DNA from: Apilactobacillus micheneri
Lineage (GTDB): Bacteria > Bacillota > Bacilli > Lactobacillales > Lactobacillaceae
Assembly (NCBI RefSeq): GCF_002993975.1
Contig: NZ_POSO01000001.1
Location: 186,001-250,000, forward strand
Direction: 5' to 3'
DNA length: 64,000 nt
Below, in pieces: positions 16,292-25,163 of the stretch (within the stretch, counting starts at the first letter, position 1; every line of letters starts with the position of its first letter). The notes under the pieces were generated by a model that saw nothing but the letters and a program-made list of their open reading frames with translations, was not told where the DNA came from and made no database searches. The position numbers were made by a program, and so were the translations under genes.

Positions 16292-17230
16292 CTATCTAAT
16301 ATCAGGTGCTTTTTTAGCACGTTTTTGATGTGATCTTTGTAAGAAGTAAATTGATACAATAATGATAACTGCACCTAGTGCTTCAAAGAAACTTGGTATT
16401 TGTTTGAAGACAATGATACTTAAAATAATTGTTACAACTGGTTCCACAGCATCTACAATACTTGAAACTTCAGATGGTGCAAATTTCAAACTGTATAGCA
16501 CAGATGAGAATGCAAAAATAGTACCAATCAAAATAATTCCACCAATTCCTAAAACAATTCCAGTATTTAGCTTAGGAGCATCATTCCAGAATGGATGATA
16601 AAGGTTAAAACCAATTCCGGCAATTAAAGTACCCCATCCTAAAACAACAAATGGTGAGTTATTTTGTGTTAGAGGCTTTGGAACTGAGTAATAAATTGCA
16701 GCTGAAACAGCTGAAAACAAACCAAATACTACGGCAATTAATGGAACTGATAATTCACTAAAACTACCCTTAGTAATAATCATAAAAACACCAACTAATG
16801 CAAATAAGAACGAAATAATATCAGCTTTAAGTGGCTTTTTGTGTAAAAAGATTAATCCGTATAACACAATAAATACAGGTGCTAAATACTGCAAAATAGT
16901 TGCAGTCGAGGCATTTCCCTCTTGAATACTTACATAAAAAGTTGACATATTAACAGCTAAACCAAAAATGGCATATATAAATAGCCTAATAATTGATTCT
17001 TTTGATTTAAATACATCAAAGATATGTTTTCCAACAAATGAAGCTCCAATAATCAACAATAAAATTCCAGCAAATAAAGTTCTAACTGAAATAAACCAAG
17101 TTGTTGGCACTGCTTCATTTTGAGAAACAAATTGCATAATAACCCCTGAAATACCCCAAAGAGTTGAAGCCATTGATGACCAAAAAATACCTTTTACAAC
17201 ATTTTCTGACGTTTTGTTTTGCTTTTCCAT
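16292..17230 (-). CDS. EamA/DMT-superfamily transporter (copy 2)
   Basis: A 312-aa ten-helix protein that aligns along its length with the neighbouring copy: GIFWSSMASTLWGISG, NASTATILQYLAPVF, FVVLGWGTLIAG and LKFAPSEVSSIVDAVEPV. The start is ATG 17230 with GGGAG eight bases upstream; the TTG-started longer frame (17245) includes that site. Each copy has its own terminator and upstream gap, so they are separately transcribed. Likely a metabolite exporter with diverged specificity. Confidence 0.88.
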   Translation of the reverse strand: MEKQNKTSENVVKGIFWSSMASTLWGISGVIMQFVSQNEAVPTTWFISVRTLFAGILLLIIGASFVGKHIFDVFKSKESIIRLFIYAIFGLAVNMSTFYVSIQEGNASTATILQYLAPVFIVLYGLIFLHKKPLKADIISFLFALVGVFMIITKGSFSELSVPLIAVVFGLFSAVSAAIYYSVPKPLTQNNSPFVVLGWGTLIAGIGFNLYHPFWNDAPKLNTGIVLGIGGIILIGTIFAFSSVLYSLKFAPSEVSSIVDAVEPVVTIILSIIVFKQIPSFFEALGAVIIIVSIYFLQRSHQKRAKKAPDIR

Positions 17231-17261
17231 TTTCAAAACTCCCAAATATTATATTTATAAT

Positions 17262-18659
17262 TTATTTTTCATTATTAGTACGACTATGTTTAATACCATA
17301 TCCAAAGTAAATTACTAAACCAATTATAAACCATACAATTGCTGTTAACCATGTTTCTAATGATAATTGAGTTAACAAATAGATACATGCTAAAGCAGAT
17401 ACAATTGGTAAAATTGGATAAAATGGTACTTTAAATCCATTAGAATTATTGATATCTTTTCTTTTTCTAAGTGGAATAATTCCAATTGACATAAAAGTAA
17501 AAGCTATTAAAGTTCCTATATTAACTAAACTAGCTAACTTGTCTAATGAAACCAATCCACCCATAAAAGCAATAATGATAGTAACGAATATGATACTACG
17601 CTTAGGAACATTATTTTTCTTATTAATTTTACTTAATTTCTGTGGTAATAATCCATCCCTACCAATAGAGTATATTAAGCGAGAACTACTATAAATCATA
17701 TTAATCATCATAGTAAACATTCCAGCTAATGCACCTAAAGATATTAAAACACTTAATTTATCTAAATGAATTACTTGTAAGGCATATGTTACTGGATCAG
17801 ACACATTTAAATCTGTGTAAGGAACAATTCCTGTTAAAACAATTGATACCAAAATATATAACACTGTACAAATTAATAATGTACCAATAATCCCAATTGG
17901 CATTGTTCTCTCAGGTTTTTTAACTTCACCAGCTGATGATGCAATTACATCAAAGCCTAAATAAGCAAAAAATACCAGCGATGAACCTTTGAAAATACCA
18001 TGAACTCCAAATGGTAAAAATGGATTCCAATTACCTGGCTTAACAAAGAAAATTCCTGCAACTACGAAGATAATAATGATAGCAATCTTCACTAATACCA
18101 TAATGTCATTTAGCTTTGTAGATGACTTAACATTATTAGTCAAAATCCATGAAATAAATACAACGATTAAAATAGCAATTACATCAACATATGTACCTTT
18201 ACTTGGATTATAGTTTGCAGAAATGGCTTTAGGTATGACAATCCCAAAGCTACGCAAAAAAGACTGCAAATATGCTGACCAGCCAGAAGAAACCGTGGCC
18301 ACTGACAACATATATTCAAGAATTAATCCCCAGCCTATTACCCAGCCGGTTAGTTCACCAAAAATAACATTCCCAAATGAGTAAGCACTTCCAGCAATTG
18401 GTAATGCTGAAGAAAATTCTGCATAACACATCGCGCAAAGTGAACATACAATTGTTGCTAAAACAAAAGAAAGTATAATTCCTGGACCCGCTGTAGTGGC
18501 AGCAACTGTACCTGGTAAAATAAAAATACCAGTACCAATAACTGCTCCGATTCCCATCATTATTAAATCTTTTGTATCAATAGTTCTTTTTAGATTCTCA
18601 TCTCGATCAATGAACTTAGATAATGATGTCTTACGATTCACCTTTGAAAGTAAACTCAT
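17262..18659 (-). CDS. APC-superfamily amino acid permease (CAT/YfnA-like)
   Basis: A 465-aa, 12-helix amino acid transporter. The first helix is broken by MMGIGAVIGTGIFILPG, the substrate-binding GxGxG-type turn, and the consensus AGPGIILSF and SALPIAGSAYSF segments follow. It resembles the cationic amino acid transporter group (YfnA, CAT). A GGGGGG-type ribosome site lies nine bases before ATG 18659. It is preceded by a leader peptide and two tandem terminators (18685-18889), so expression is probably set by attenuation. Substrate is not determined; the leader's Asn and Phe codons are a hint only. Confidence 0.9.
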   Translation of the reverse strand: MSLLSKVNRKTSLSKFIDRDENLKRTIDTKDLIMMGIGAVIGTGIFILPGTVAATTAGPGIILSFVLATIVCSLCAMCYAEFSSALPIAGSAYSFGNVIFGELTGWVIGWGLILEYMLSVATVSSGWSAYLQSFLRSFGIVIPKAISANYNPSKGTYVDVIAILIVVFISWILTNNVKSSTKLNDIMVLVKIAIIIIFVVAGIFFVKPGNWNPFLPFGVHGIFKGSSLVFFAYLGFDVIASSAGEVKKPERTMPIGIIGTLLICTVLYILVSIVLTGIVPYTDLNVSDPVTYALQVIHLDKLSVLISLGALAGMFTMMINMIYSSSRLIYSIGRDGLLPQKLSKINKKNNVPKRSIIFVTIIIAFMGGLVSLDKLASLVNIGTLIAFTFMSIGIIPLRKRKDINNSNGFKVPFYPILPIVSALACIYLLTQLSLETWLTAIVWFIIGLVIYFGYGIKHSRTNNEK

Positions 18660-18684
18660 AGAATTCCCCCCATCCTAATAAACA

Positions 18685-18719
18685 AATAAAAAACGCACCG
18701 GTTATTCTTAACCAGTGCG
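18685..18719 (-). terminator. Terminator 2 in the permease leader
   Basis: An 11-bp stem (18694-18704 with 18709-18719), TTCT-type loop, then U-rich tract on the minus strand. It lies only 26 bases before the permease ATG. Confidence 0.85.
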
Positions 18720-18721
18720 AT

Positions 18722-18770
18722 TAAAAAAGCACCAGAAAGAATAACTGTTACCAGCTATTTTTCTAGTGCT
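18722..18770 (-). terminator. Terminator 1 in the permease leader
   Basis: A long hairpin with outer arms 18728-18738/18760-18770 and an inner 8-bp stem topped by GTAA, followed by six U on the minus strand. Its loop and descending inner arm (18743-18750) can alternatively pair with 18816-18823 at the end of the leader peptide. Confidence 0.85.
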
Positions 18771-18790
18771 CGAAGTTTGAATCATAACAA

Positions 18791-18847
18791 AATAATTTCT
18801 TCTGCGTACTATACTTAACAGCTAGTAATGTTAAAGAAGAAATTATT
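18791..18847 (-). promoter_or_regulatory. Leader hairpin sequestering the antiterminator strand
   Basis: A perfect 12-bp outer stem (18791-18802 with 18836-18847) and an inner 6-bp stem TTAACA/TGTTAA (18815-18820 with 18829-18834). One outer arm consists of the AAT AAT TTC TTC codons of the leader peptide, so ribosome position controls folding. Confidence 0.7.
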
Positions 18848-18889
18848 ATTATCTCGTTTTATAGTCTCAATTCTATAAACAATCGTCAT
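18815..18889 (-). CDS. 24-aa leader peptide (putative attenuator)
   Basis: A short frame with a perfect AGGAGG site (18898-18903) eight bases before its ATG. The peptide runs MTIVYRIETIKRDNNNFF, then FNITSC and stop. The codon run Asn-Asn-Asn-Phe-Phe-Phe-Asn lies exactly in one arm of the leader hairpin, and the final codons plus stop (18816-18823) can pair with terminator 1. This is the logic of ribosome-mediated attenuation, here upstream of an amino acid permease. It has its own -10-like TATAAT (18919-18924) but a weak -35. Never likely to have a function as a free protein. The reading is inference from sequence; no known leader family is recognised. Confidence 0.6.
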   Translation of the reverse strand: MTIVYRIETIKRDNNNFFFNITSC

Positions 18890-18959
18890 GATTTAAACCT
18901 CCTAATATTCGTTTATTTATTATAGTTATTTTAACTAATATCTTATTAAAATGCAAGAA

Positions 18960-19889
18960 CTATTTATTATTGGTTTTATTCTTTCTTTCTTTTAGCTCAT
19001 CCTTCAATGAATCTAACCTCTTTTGCAAAATAATAGAAACTTGTTCATTTTTTCTAATATTATCATTGGTTCGATTAATTAGTTCTTCAATTTCTGCCTC
19101 AGAATATCCAGACATATTCTTTTGCATAGTATAAGTGTTTTGATAAGCATGTAATACAATATTATAACCATTTTTACCTAATTCCAATAATCCACCAGAA
19201 ACATTATGGAAACTTGGTTTTTCACTAAAATGATCAATGTGAATCATAATTCCACGACTAATAGTATTATTCCAAAAATTAATTAAAGAACCTGCAAAAA
19301 ATGCTGTAAATAAGGTCATAATTCCAAATGGCCCTGCAAATAGTACGGCAATTATCATTATAATGATATCTTGGGCACTTCTAACAATTTGATATTTAAC
19401 ATGAATTTTATCAGATATAATAGGAGCAATTGCATCATATGGAGAAACTCCTAATTTAGTAGACATGTAAAGTGAAGTTCCTAGCGTAAAAAGTGAAATT
19501 CCAATAATTGCATCAACAATCATCATTGGAATATTCAAATTACCTTGAAATAAATGTTGATACAATCCTGAAAAGTAATCAATTTCATATCCAACTAAAA
19601 ACATATTAAATATAGTGCCAATGCCAATTTGTTTTCGATCAAAAATTAATACAAAAATAAATAATACAAAGTTAACAATTAACTGGAGTACCCCTAAAGA
19701 AATACCTAACTTATTAGATATTCCAGTATTCATTGCGGTAAAAGGATCCATCCCAATATGTCCTTCTAACAAAAATGTAGCTCCAACGGAAATTAACATT
19801 ATTCCAATTAAGGAGCAAATTGATTTTAATAAAATATCTAAAGGCTTATTAATAACACTTTTAGAATTATCATATGGTACATTATCCAT
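18960..19889 (-). CDS. YitT/YczE-type membrane protein with coiled-coil tail
   Basis: A 309-aa protein. Residues about 15-210 form five or six membrane segments with the family's repeated turns GHIGMDPFTAMNTGIS and TKLGVSPYDAIAPIIS, which are internal duplications. The C-terminal 80 residues (MSGYSEAEIEELINRTND onward) are charged and predicted coiled-coil, not found in minimal YitT/YczE proteins. GAGGG precedes ATG 19889. Role unknown; the family has been proposed to transport small molecules. It lies just upstream (in transcription) of the permease leader, but the leader probably has its own start. Confidence 0.75.
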   Translation of the reverse strand: MDNVPYDNSKSVINKPLDILLKSICSLIGIMLISVGATFLLEGHIGMDPFTAMNTGISNKLGISLGVLQLIVNFVLFIFVLIFDRKQIGIGTIFNMFLVGYEIDYFSGLYQHLFQGNLNIPMMIVDAIIGISLFTLGTSLYMSTKLGVSPYDAIAPIISDKIHVKYQIVRSAQDIIIMIIAVLFAGPFGIMTLFTAFFAGSLINFWNNTISRGIMIHIDHFSEKPSFHNVSGGLLELGKNGYNIVLHAYQNTYTMQKNMSGYSEAEIEELINRTNDNIRKNEQVSIILQKRLDSLKDELKERKNKTNNK

Positions 19890-20045
19890 TTTTCATTACC
19901 CTCTTAAATTTTGATTGCAATTTAATTATATAACTATTTAATAATAAAAGAAAAAGATTAAAATTAGTTACAACATTCACAATAGTAACCAAGATGTGAT
20001 AAAATTATTATGTTTCGCTAATTGAATAAACCAATAGGAGGTAAA

Positions 20046-20681
20046 ATGATTAAAAAAAGATTTATCTATGCATTAATAGTTTTACCAACAATCATCTTAA
20101 CTGGATTCAATAAGCCACAAGAAATCATTCATAATAATAAAGAGGCTCCTTGGATTGTATATGGAAATAGTACAAATGATAATAATAAAGCTCCAATCGT
20201 ACAAAAAAGTCATAATGGACAAGTGTATTATCAGTTTAAATGTAATAATAATTTAAAAAAAGTATTTCAAAAAGCAATTAATAAATGGAACAAATTAAAT
20301 ATAATCAAATTTAAACCTGCAAAGGATAATACAGATCCTAATATTCATCCAATTAAATTATATGGTGAAAGTAACTTAAGTAATCATAAAGTTATAGCAT
20401 CCACATTTTCTTCAAGAACTCCAGTAACTAAAACTAAAAATGGTAATAACATATGTTACTACTATGATACTAGAGTAAAACTAAACCATGGCTTTAATAA
20501 ATTAAAACAAACTGAAAAAGTTGATGTAGCTGCCCATGAATTAGGTCATTGTCTTGGATTTAATGATGATGATTCAAATCAATATATAAAAAGTGACATA
20601 ATGAATCCGACACATCACAGAAATGCAAATTCTTTATCGAGGCATGAACAAAACGCTTTAAAACGTTATTACTCATTATAA
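20046..20681 (+). CDS. Matrixin-like zinc metalloprotease, exported
   Basis: A 211-aa protein with an N-terminal signal-type segment (residues 2-20) and a metzincin domain. The zinc motif is HELGHCLGFND at 164-174 (ligands His164, His168 and a third-ligand Asp174 in place of the usual His), and the Met-turn SDIMNP follows at 183-188. Matrixins cut proteins outside the cell; Asp as third ligand occurs in some bacterial members. The signal ends in LTGF, a lipobox-like site with Phe in place of Cys. ATG 20046 is chosen because AGGAGG lies just upstream. It is monocistronic. Confidence 0.8.
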   Translation: MIKKRFIYALIVLPTIILTGFNKPQEIIHNNKEAPWIVYGNSTNDNNKAPIVQKSHNGQVYYQFKCNNNLKKVFQKAINKWNKLNIIKFKPAKDNTDPNIHPIKLYGESNLSNHKVIASTFSSRTPVTKTKNGNNICYYYDTRVKLNHGFNKLKQTEKVDVAAHELGHCLGFNDDDSNQYIKSDIMNPTHHRNANSLSRHEQNALKRYYSL

Positions 20682-20682
20682 T

Positions 20683-20724
20683 AAAAAATCGCTAAACTGA
20701 TATTAATCAGTTTAGCGATTTTTA
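20683..20724. terminator. Bidirectional terminator
   Basis: A 15-bp stem (20687-20701 with 20706-20720) with A and T runs outside, between the protease gene and the convergent MMPL gene. Confidence 0.85.
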
Positions 20725-20735
20725 TTTACATAAAA

Positions 20736-23444
20736 CTATTTAGAATGTTTAGCTTCATGTTTATTTGATTTATTATCATAAGTTAACTTAATCAAACTTG
20801 GTAGCAACATTGGAATGATAATAACTAAGATAACCAATCCAACAATAACCCCAATTGCAACTTGAATTAATGTTAATACACCTGAAGGCATTAATGCAGC
20901 AAATGTACCACCTAAAATAATTGCAGCTGAAATTACAACAGTTCCAATTACAGCAGATGCATGAATAATTTGCTTAGATGCAGTATCATCAACATCCCCA
21001 AATTCTCTATACTTCATCATTAAGAAAATACTGTAATCAACACCCAAAGCAATTAACATAACAAATGTAAAGAATGGAGTGTTCCAAGTTAGCATGTTTT
21101 GACCTAATAATGATGAACTAATTAACTTAGTAATACTTAGAGAAGTTACATAAGCAATTAATAGTGTACCAAGAATATAGAATGGTTGAAGAATTGATCT
21201 AGTAATGATCATTAAAGCAATCATAATTCCAACTACCATGATAACAGCAGTTCTAATAAAGTCTGAACTAGCGATATGTCTAGTATCAGAAGTGGATGCA
21301 GTTTGGCCACCAACTGCAACAGTTGTATGTGCCAAATCAGTACCACTCAAGTTATTTTGCACCTTGGTTTGTAAGTTATCAATTTCATTCATTGCTGCTT
21401 CAGAACTTGGATCCTTATCTAAAACAACAGTAATTTTAGCAATTTTCTTATCTTGTGATAGGTAAGATTGTACAGAGTTCTTAAATGTATCACTCTTCAA
21501 TACGTTTTCTGGAATATTAAAGGAATCTGAAGCCTTAGAATCAGATAAAGTCTTCAAGTAATCATTAGCAGAGCCAATACCTTTATTAACTTTATTCATT
21601 CCTTGAGCAGCTTTAGCTAGTTTTTGTTGAGTTTCCTTCAATTGAGCCACAACTGACTTAGTATTATTACCAATGCTTTGTGTATTAGTAGCAATACCTT
21701 GTAATTGAGTCTTTAAGCCAGCCATTACATTTTGTTGTTGAGAATTAATCCCTTGTAATGTAGCTCCAACGATTTGCATTTGTTGAGCACTAAGTGGTTG
21801 TTTAGCAGCAGTCATTTTTTGTTGTAATGATTGCAATACTTGTTGTCCAGACATACCACTATTTTGACCAGATGAAGCATTAATTGTATTCAAAGAACTA
21901 GCAATACTTTGTACTGAACTACCAATATCACTTAATGGTGTTGTATCAAAGTTAGAGTTAGTAGTTCCTTTTTGAATAGTATTCAAACCTGATCTAGCAG
22001 TTTTCATTTTACCAGTTAATGTATCTAATTGATCATTCACATATAATTGTTCAATTGGCATTCCACTTGGTTGAGTTACTGAAGCAACAGTTTTAATGCC
22101 TTCTTGTTTACTCAATTGAGTAGTTAAACGATCCAATTCATTTAATGATTTTTCGTTATCTAAACGTTTGTTAGCTTTAATATAAATAGTTGAAGGTTCT
22201 GCAGTTCCCTTAGAGAAATGCTTTTGTACAACTTGGAATCCTTTTTTAGCAGGAACGTTATCATGCAATTCAACACTGTTATCATAGTTTAATTTATTGT
22301 GGTATGAAGCCATAAATGGAACCGTAGCAATTAATACTAAGATAATAGCTGGAATTGACCATTTAACTGATTTGCTTGATAAGAATCTCCAGAATTTATT
22401 TTCACCTTCGCCATCAAAATTCTTAGATGGCCAGAACATTCCTTTCCCCATTACGGACATAAAGAATGGATTTAATGTAGTTAGAACTAATAATAGTACA
22501 GCTACACCAACAGCAACTCCAACAGCAGATTGGTAAATAGAGAATTTAGCTAGTGCTAAGACTGCAAATCCAATCAATACTGATGAACCAGAATAAAGAA
22601 TTGTTTTACCAGCAACTTTTCTAGCATCAATAGCAGCGGTAACTTTATCTTTACCCCGACTTAATTCCTCTTTGAATTGATTATATAGAAGAATGTTGTA
22701 ATCAGTACCAATTCCGAATAGTACAACCACCATAAATACTCTAGTAAAGTTAGATAATGGGAAACCATAATATTGAACCAAATTCATTACAATACTTAGA
22801 GAAACAATGAATGAAACCCCTACTGTTAGTAATGAAACTAATGGAACAATTGGTGATCTAAATACAATAATCAATACAATCAAAATAAAGATTGCAGCAA
22901 TTACTTCAGTTTTTTGAATTCCTTGTTCAGTAGATACTCTAAAATCATCGTTTAGAATATCTCCACCAGTTACATATGTATTTATGCCACCAGTTTTAAC
23001 AACATCTTTCAACTGATCATTTACACTCTGAATCGAACGATCTTTAGTAACATTTAGTTGAACAAGTTCAGTAGTTTTATCTTTAGAGACTAATTGTTCT
23101 TTAGTTGCATCATTATCATATGGTGCAGTAATTCCTTTAATCCCATATTCTTTTTTATTATCACGCAACTTATTAATTGTATAATTAATTTTTTGTTGTG
23201 AATTATTATCAATCTTCTTGCTTCCATTATTGAATACAATTACTGTATCCATAGTATTACCAATGCCATGTCCCCATTTTTCTTGAATCTTTTGAGCAAC
23301 TTGGCTTTGGGAAGTTGATGGAATTTTAGTTTGCCCTTTTTGAGCAACTAAAGAAGACATATTAGGTAGGAAAACAATACTTAGGATTACTACAACAATC
23401 CAAGCAATTAGACTACCTGTATACTTTTTAACAAATTTAGGCAT
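20736..23444 (-). CDS. MMPL/RND-family transporter (YdfJ-like)
   Basis: A 902-aa membrane protein with two six-helix MMPL halves: FRSPIVPLVSLLTVG and FGIGTDYNILLYNQF in the first, and LIALGVDYSIFLMMKY in the second (the GxxxDY motif of proton-coupled RND pumps). Between them lies an extracellular region rich in Gln, Ser and Thr with coiled-coil-like helices (about 440-680). Such pumps export lipids, drugs or siderophores. AGGAGG precedes the start, and 11 bases separate it from the TetR gene upstream, so the two form an operon and the TetR protein is the likely regulator. Confidence 0.9.
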   Translation of the reverse strand: MPKFVKKYTGSLIAWIVVVILSIVFLPNMSSLVAQKGQTKIPSTSQSQVAQKIQEKWGHGIGNTMDTVIVFNNGSKKIDNNSQQKINYTINKLRDNKKEYGIKGITAPYDNDATKEQLVSKDKTTELVQLNVTKDRSIQSVNDQLKDVVKTGGINTYVTGGDILNDDFRVSTEQGIQKTEVIAAIFILIVLIIVFRSPIVPLVSLLTVGVSFIVSLSIVMNLVQYYGFPLSNFTRVFMVVVLFGIGTDYNILLYNQFKEELSRGKDKVTAAIDARKVAGKTILYSGSSVLIGFAVLALAKFSIYQSAVGVAVGVAVLLLVLTTLNPFFMSVMGKGMFWPSKNFDGEGENKFWRFLSSKSVKWSIPAIILVLIATVPFMASYHNKLNYDNSVELHDNVPAKKGFQVVQKHFSKGTAEPSTIYIKANKRLDNEKSLNELDRLTTQLSKQEGIKTVASVTQPSGMPIEQLYVNDQLDTLTGKMKTARSGLNTIQKGTTNSNFDTTPLSDIGSSVQSIASSLNTINASSGQNSGMSGQQVLQSLQQKMTAAKQPLSAQQMQIVGATLQGINSQQQNVMAGLKTQLQGIATNTQSIGNNTKSVVAQLKETQQKLAKAAQGMNKVNKGIGSANDYLKTLSDSKASDSFNIPENVLKSDTFKNSVQSYLSQDKKIAKITVVLDKDPSSEAAMNEIDNLQTKVQNNLSGTDLAHTTVAVGGQTASTSDTRHIASSDFIRTAVIMVVGIMIALMIITRSILQPFYILGTLLIAYVTSLSITKLISSSLLGQNMLTWNTPFFTFVMLIALGVDYSIFLMMKYREFGDVDDTASKQIIHASAVIGTVVISAAIILGGTFAALMPSGVLTLIQVAIGVIVGLVILVIIIPMLLPSLIKLTYDNKSNKHEAKHSK

Positions 23445-23455
23445 TACTCTACCTC

Positions 23456-24073
23456 CTATTTCTTATTAACTTTGATTAAATCATTCGGTGCAATATATTG
23501 TGAAGCAATAATAATCTTAGCTAAATTATTAGGACTTTCCGGATGATCCTTACTAATCCAATAAACAACAATGTTCATTAAGTGATTTAACATAATTTCC
23601 TTCACATAATCTTTTGGAATTTCATCAGTAAGGGTAACTTTTCCATCAAATTGTGCAAAAGAAGCATCTGTTACATCACTAAATATTTTTTTAATGCGAC
23701 CAAATAAGTAAGGATCACCATTTTCACTTAATAAAGCCGACAACAATTTCGAATTATCATAGAAATAATTTAAAGTTTTAATAACAATATCAGATGGTGT
23801 ACTGATACTTTCATCTGATTGAGTAAAACTTTTCAATTCTTCCGGCATTAGATTATTTAAAACATCTTTAATATCACTAAGTAATTTATTCTCAATTTTA
23901 TTAAGTAAATCAAATTTATCTAAATAGTGAATATAAAAAGTTCCTCTACCAATGCTAGCTTCTCTAGTTAAGTCAGTAACATTGATATTATTAAAACCTT
24001 TGTCATTAATTAATTTAACTAATGCATGTATAATTGCAGATTTAGTATGAACCGTTCGTTTATCTTGCCTCAA
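23456..24073 (-). CDS. TetR/AcrR family regulator of the MMPL transporter
   Basis: A 205-aa protein: N-terminal helix-turn-helix NINVTDLTREASIGRGTFYIHY and a divergent helical ligand domain. Translation starts at TTG 24073, nine bases after a perfect AGGAGG; an in-frame TGA sits immediately before it, so no longer start is possible. It is co-transcribed with the MMPL gene, the usual TetR-transporter arrangement in lactobacilli, and probably represses its own operon until an exported compound binds. Confidence 0.88.
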   Translation of the reverse strand: MRQDKRTVHTKSAIIHALVKLINDKGFNNINVTDLTREASIGRGTFYIHYLDKFDLLNKIENKLLSDIKDVLNNLMPEELKSFTQSDESISTPSDIVIKTLNYFYDNSKLLSALLSENGDPYLFGRIKKIFSDVTDASFAQFDGKVTLTDEIPKDYVKEIMLNHLMNIVVYWISKDHPESPNNLAKIIIASQYIAPNDLIKVNKK

Positions 24074-24157
24074 TCAATTGCACCTCCTAACTTAGAATAA
24101 ATTTATAATACAAATACAATTATAATAAAAATATATAATAAGTCAACACGGTGTTCA

Positions 24158-25063
24158 TTATTTTTTAGAGCCTAAAGCTAATATAAAGACAGTACTTAAA
24201 ATTAATATTCCACCAATAACTTCGTACCCATTAAATGATGTGTTTAAAAATATAATTGCACCTAAAGTAGCAGATAATGGTTCAAAAGTATCTAGCATCC
24301 CTGCAACTGTTGGTGAAATGAATTTAAGACTATTAATAAAGCATAGAAATGATGCCATAGTCCCAAAAAATACGATAAATAAAACACCCAGAATGGTACC
24401 TAAAGTAAATTTAGGTACTTCTACCCAAAATGGATGAATAATTGTAAATAGGATACCACCTACTAACATTGCCCATCCAACAACCATCAATGAACTAAAT
24501 TTTTTTAACAAATTAACTGGTAACATCGTTTGGATAGCACCGGCTAAAGCTAATAACAATCCAGTCGTTAAGGCTGGGGTAGATATCGATAATTGTGTTA
24601 AATTACCTCTTGTCACTAATAACCAAGTTCCAACTAAAGCTACAATGACGGCAATAAATTCAAATTTGTTAGGTAATTTATTGTAAAAGATAGCAGTAAA
24701 GATGACAATTAATACAGTACCTAAGCTTTGTAAGATTGTTGCTGTTCCAGCATTACTTAAATTTACCGTTACTAAATATAAGTATTGTACAGCAGCTAGT
24801 CCAAAAACAGCATACATAATAAATACAAATATGTTTTTAGGCTTTTTCCATAACTGCATTAAGTGTTCTTTTCGATAAAATTTGGAAAACATTAAAATAA
24901 AGATGCCTGAAATGCCCATTTTAATTCCCATTAACCATTCCGGAGATAAATGATTATCTTGAAATAAAAATTGTGACACCGGGCCTTGAATTCCCCATAA
25001 TAAAGCTCCAATAATCGCCAAAATAGATCCTAAAAGGTGATTTCTAGTTTTATTATTATCCAA
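24158..25063 (-). CDS. EamA/DMT-superfamily transporter (copy 3)
   Basis: A protein of about 301 aa with ten membrane helices: SILAIIGALLWGIQGPVS opens the first EamA repeat and GLLLALAGAIQTMLPV the second, with FISPTVAGMLDTFEPL as the conserved end motif. It is more distant from the 15-17 kb pair than they are from each other. Start is TTG 25063, since TAGGAG lies eight bases before it; a longer ATG-started frame (25096) contains the ribosome site. Substrate unknown. Confidence 0.87.
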   Translation of the reverse strand: MDNNKTRNHLLGSILAIIGALLWGIQGPVSQFLFQDNHLSPEWLMGIKMGISGIFILMFSKFYRKEHLMQLWKKPKNIFVFIMYAVFGLAAVQYLYLVTVNLSNAGTATILQSLGTVLIVIFTAIFYNKLPNKFEFIAVIVALVGTWLLVTRGNLTQLSISTPALTTGLLLALAGAIQTMLPVNLLKKFSSLMVVGWAMLVGGILFTIIHPFWVEVPKFTLGTILGVLFIVFFGTMASFLCFINSLKFISPTVAGMLDTFEPLSATLGAIIFLNTSFNGYEVIGGILILSTVFILALGSKK

Positions 25064-25116
25064 TATGTAAACTCCTAACTCTAAAATTAAATACATTTAT
25101 CATTATAAAGCAAAAA

Positions 25117-25152
25117 TAAAAGTGTTGTAACATAAATTACAACACTTTTATC
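25117..25152 (-). terminator. Terminator of the aldo/keto reductase gene
   Basis: A 15-bp perfect stem (25117-25131 with 25138-25152), six-base loop and U-rich tail on the minus strand. Confidence 0.8.
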
Positions 25153-25163
25153 AAAGCTATATA

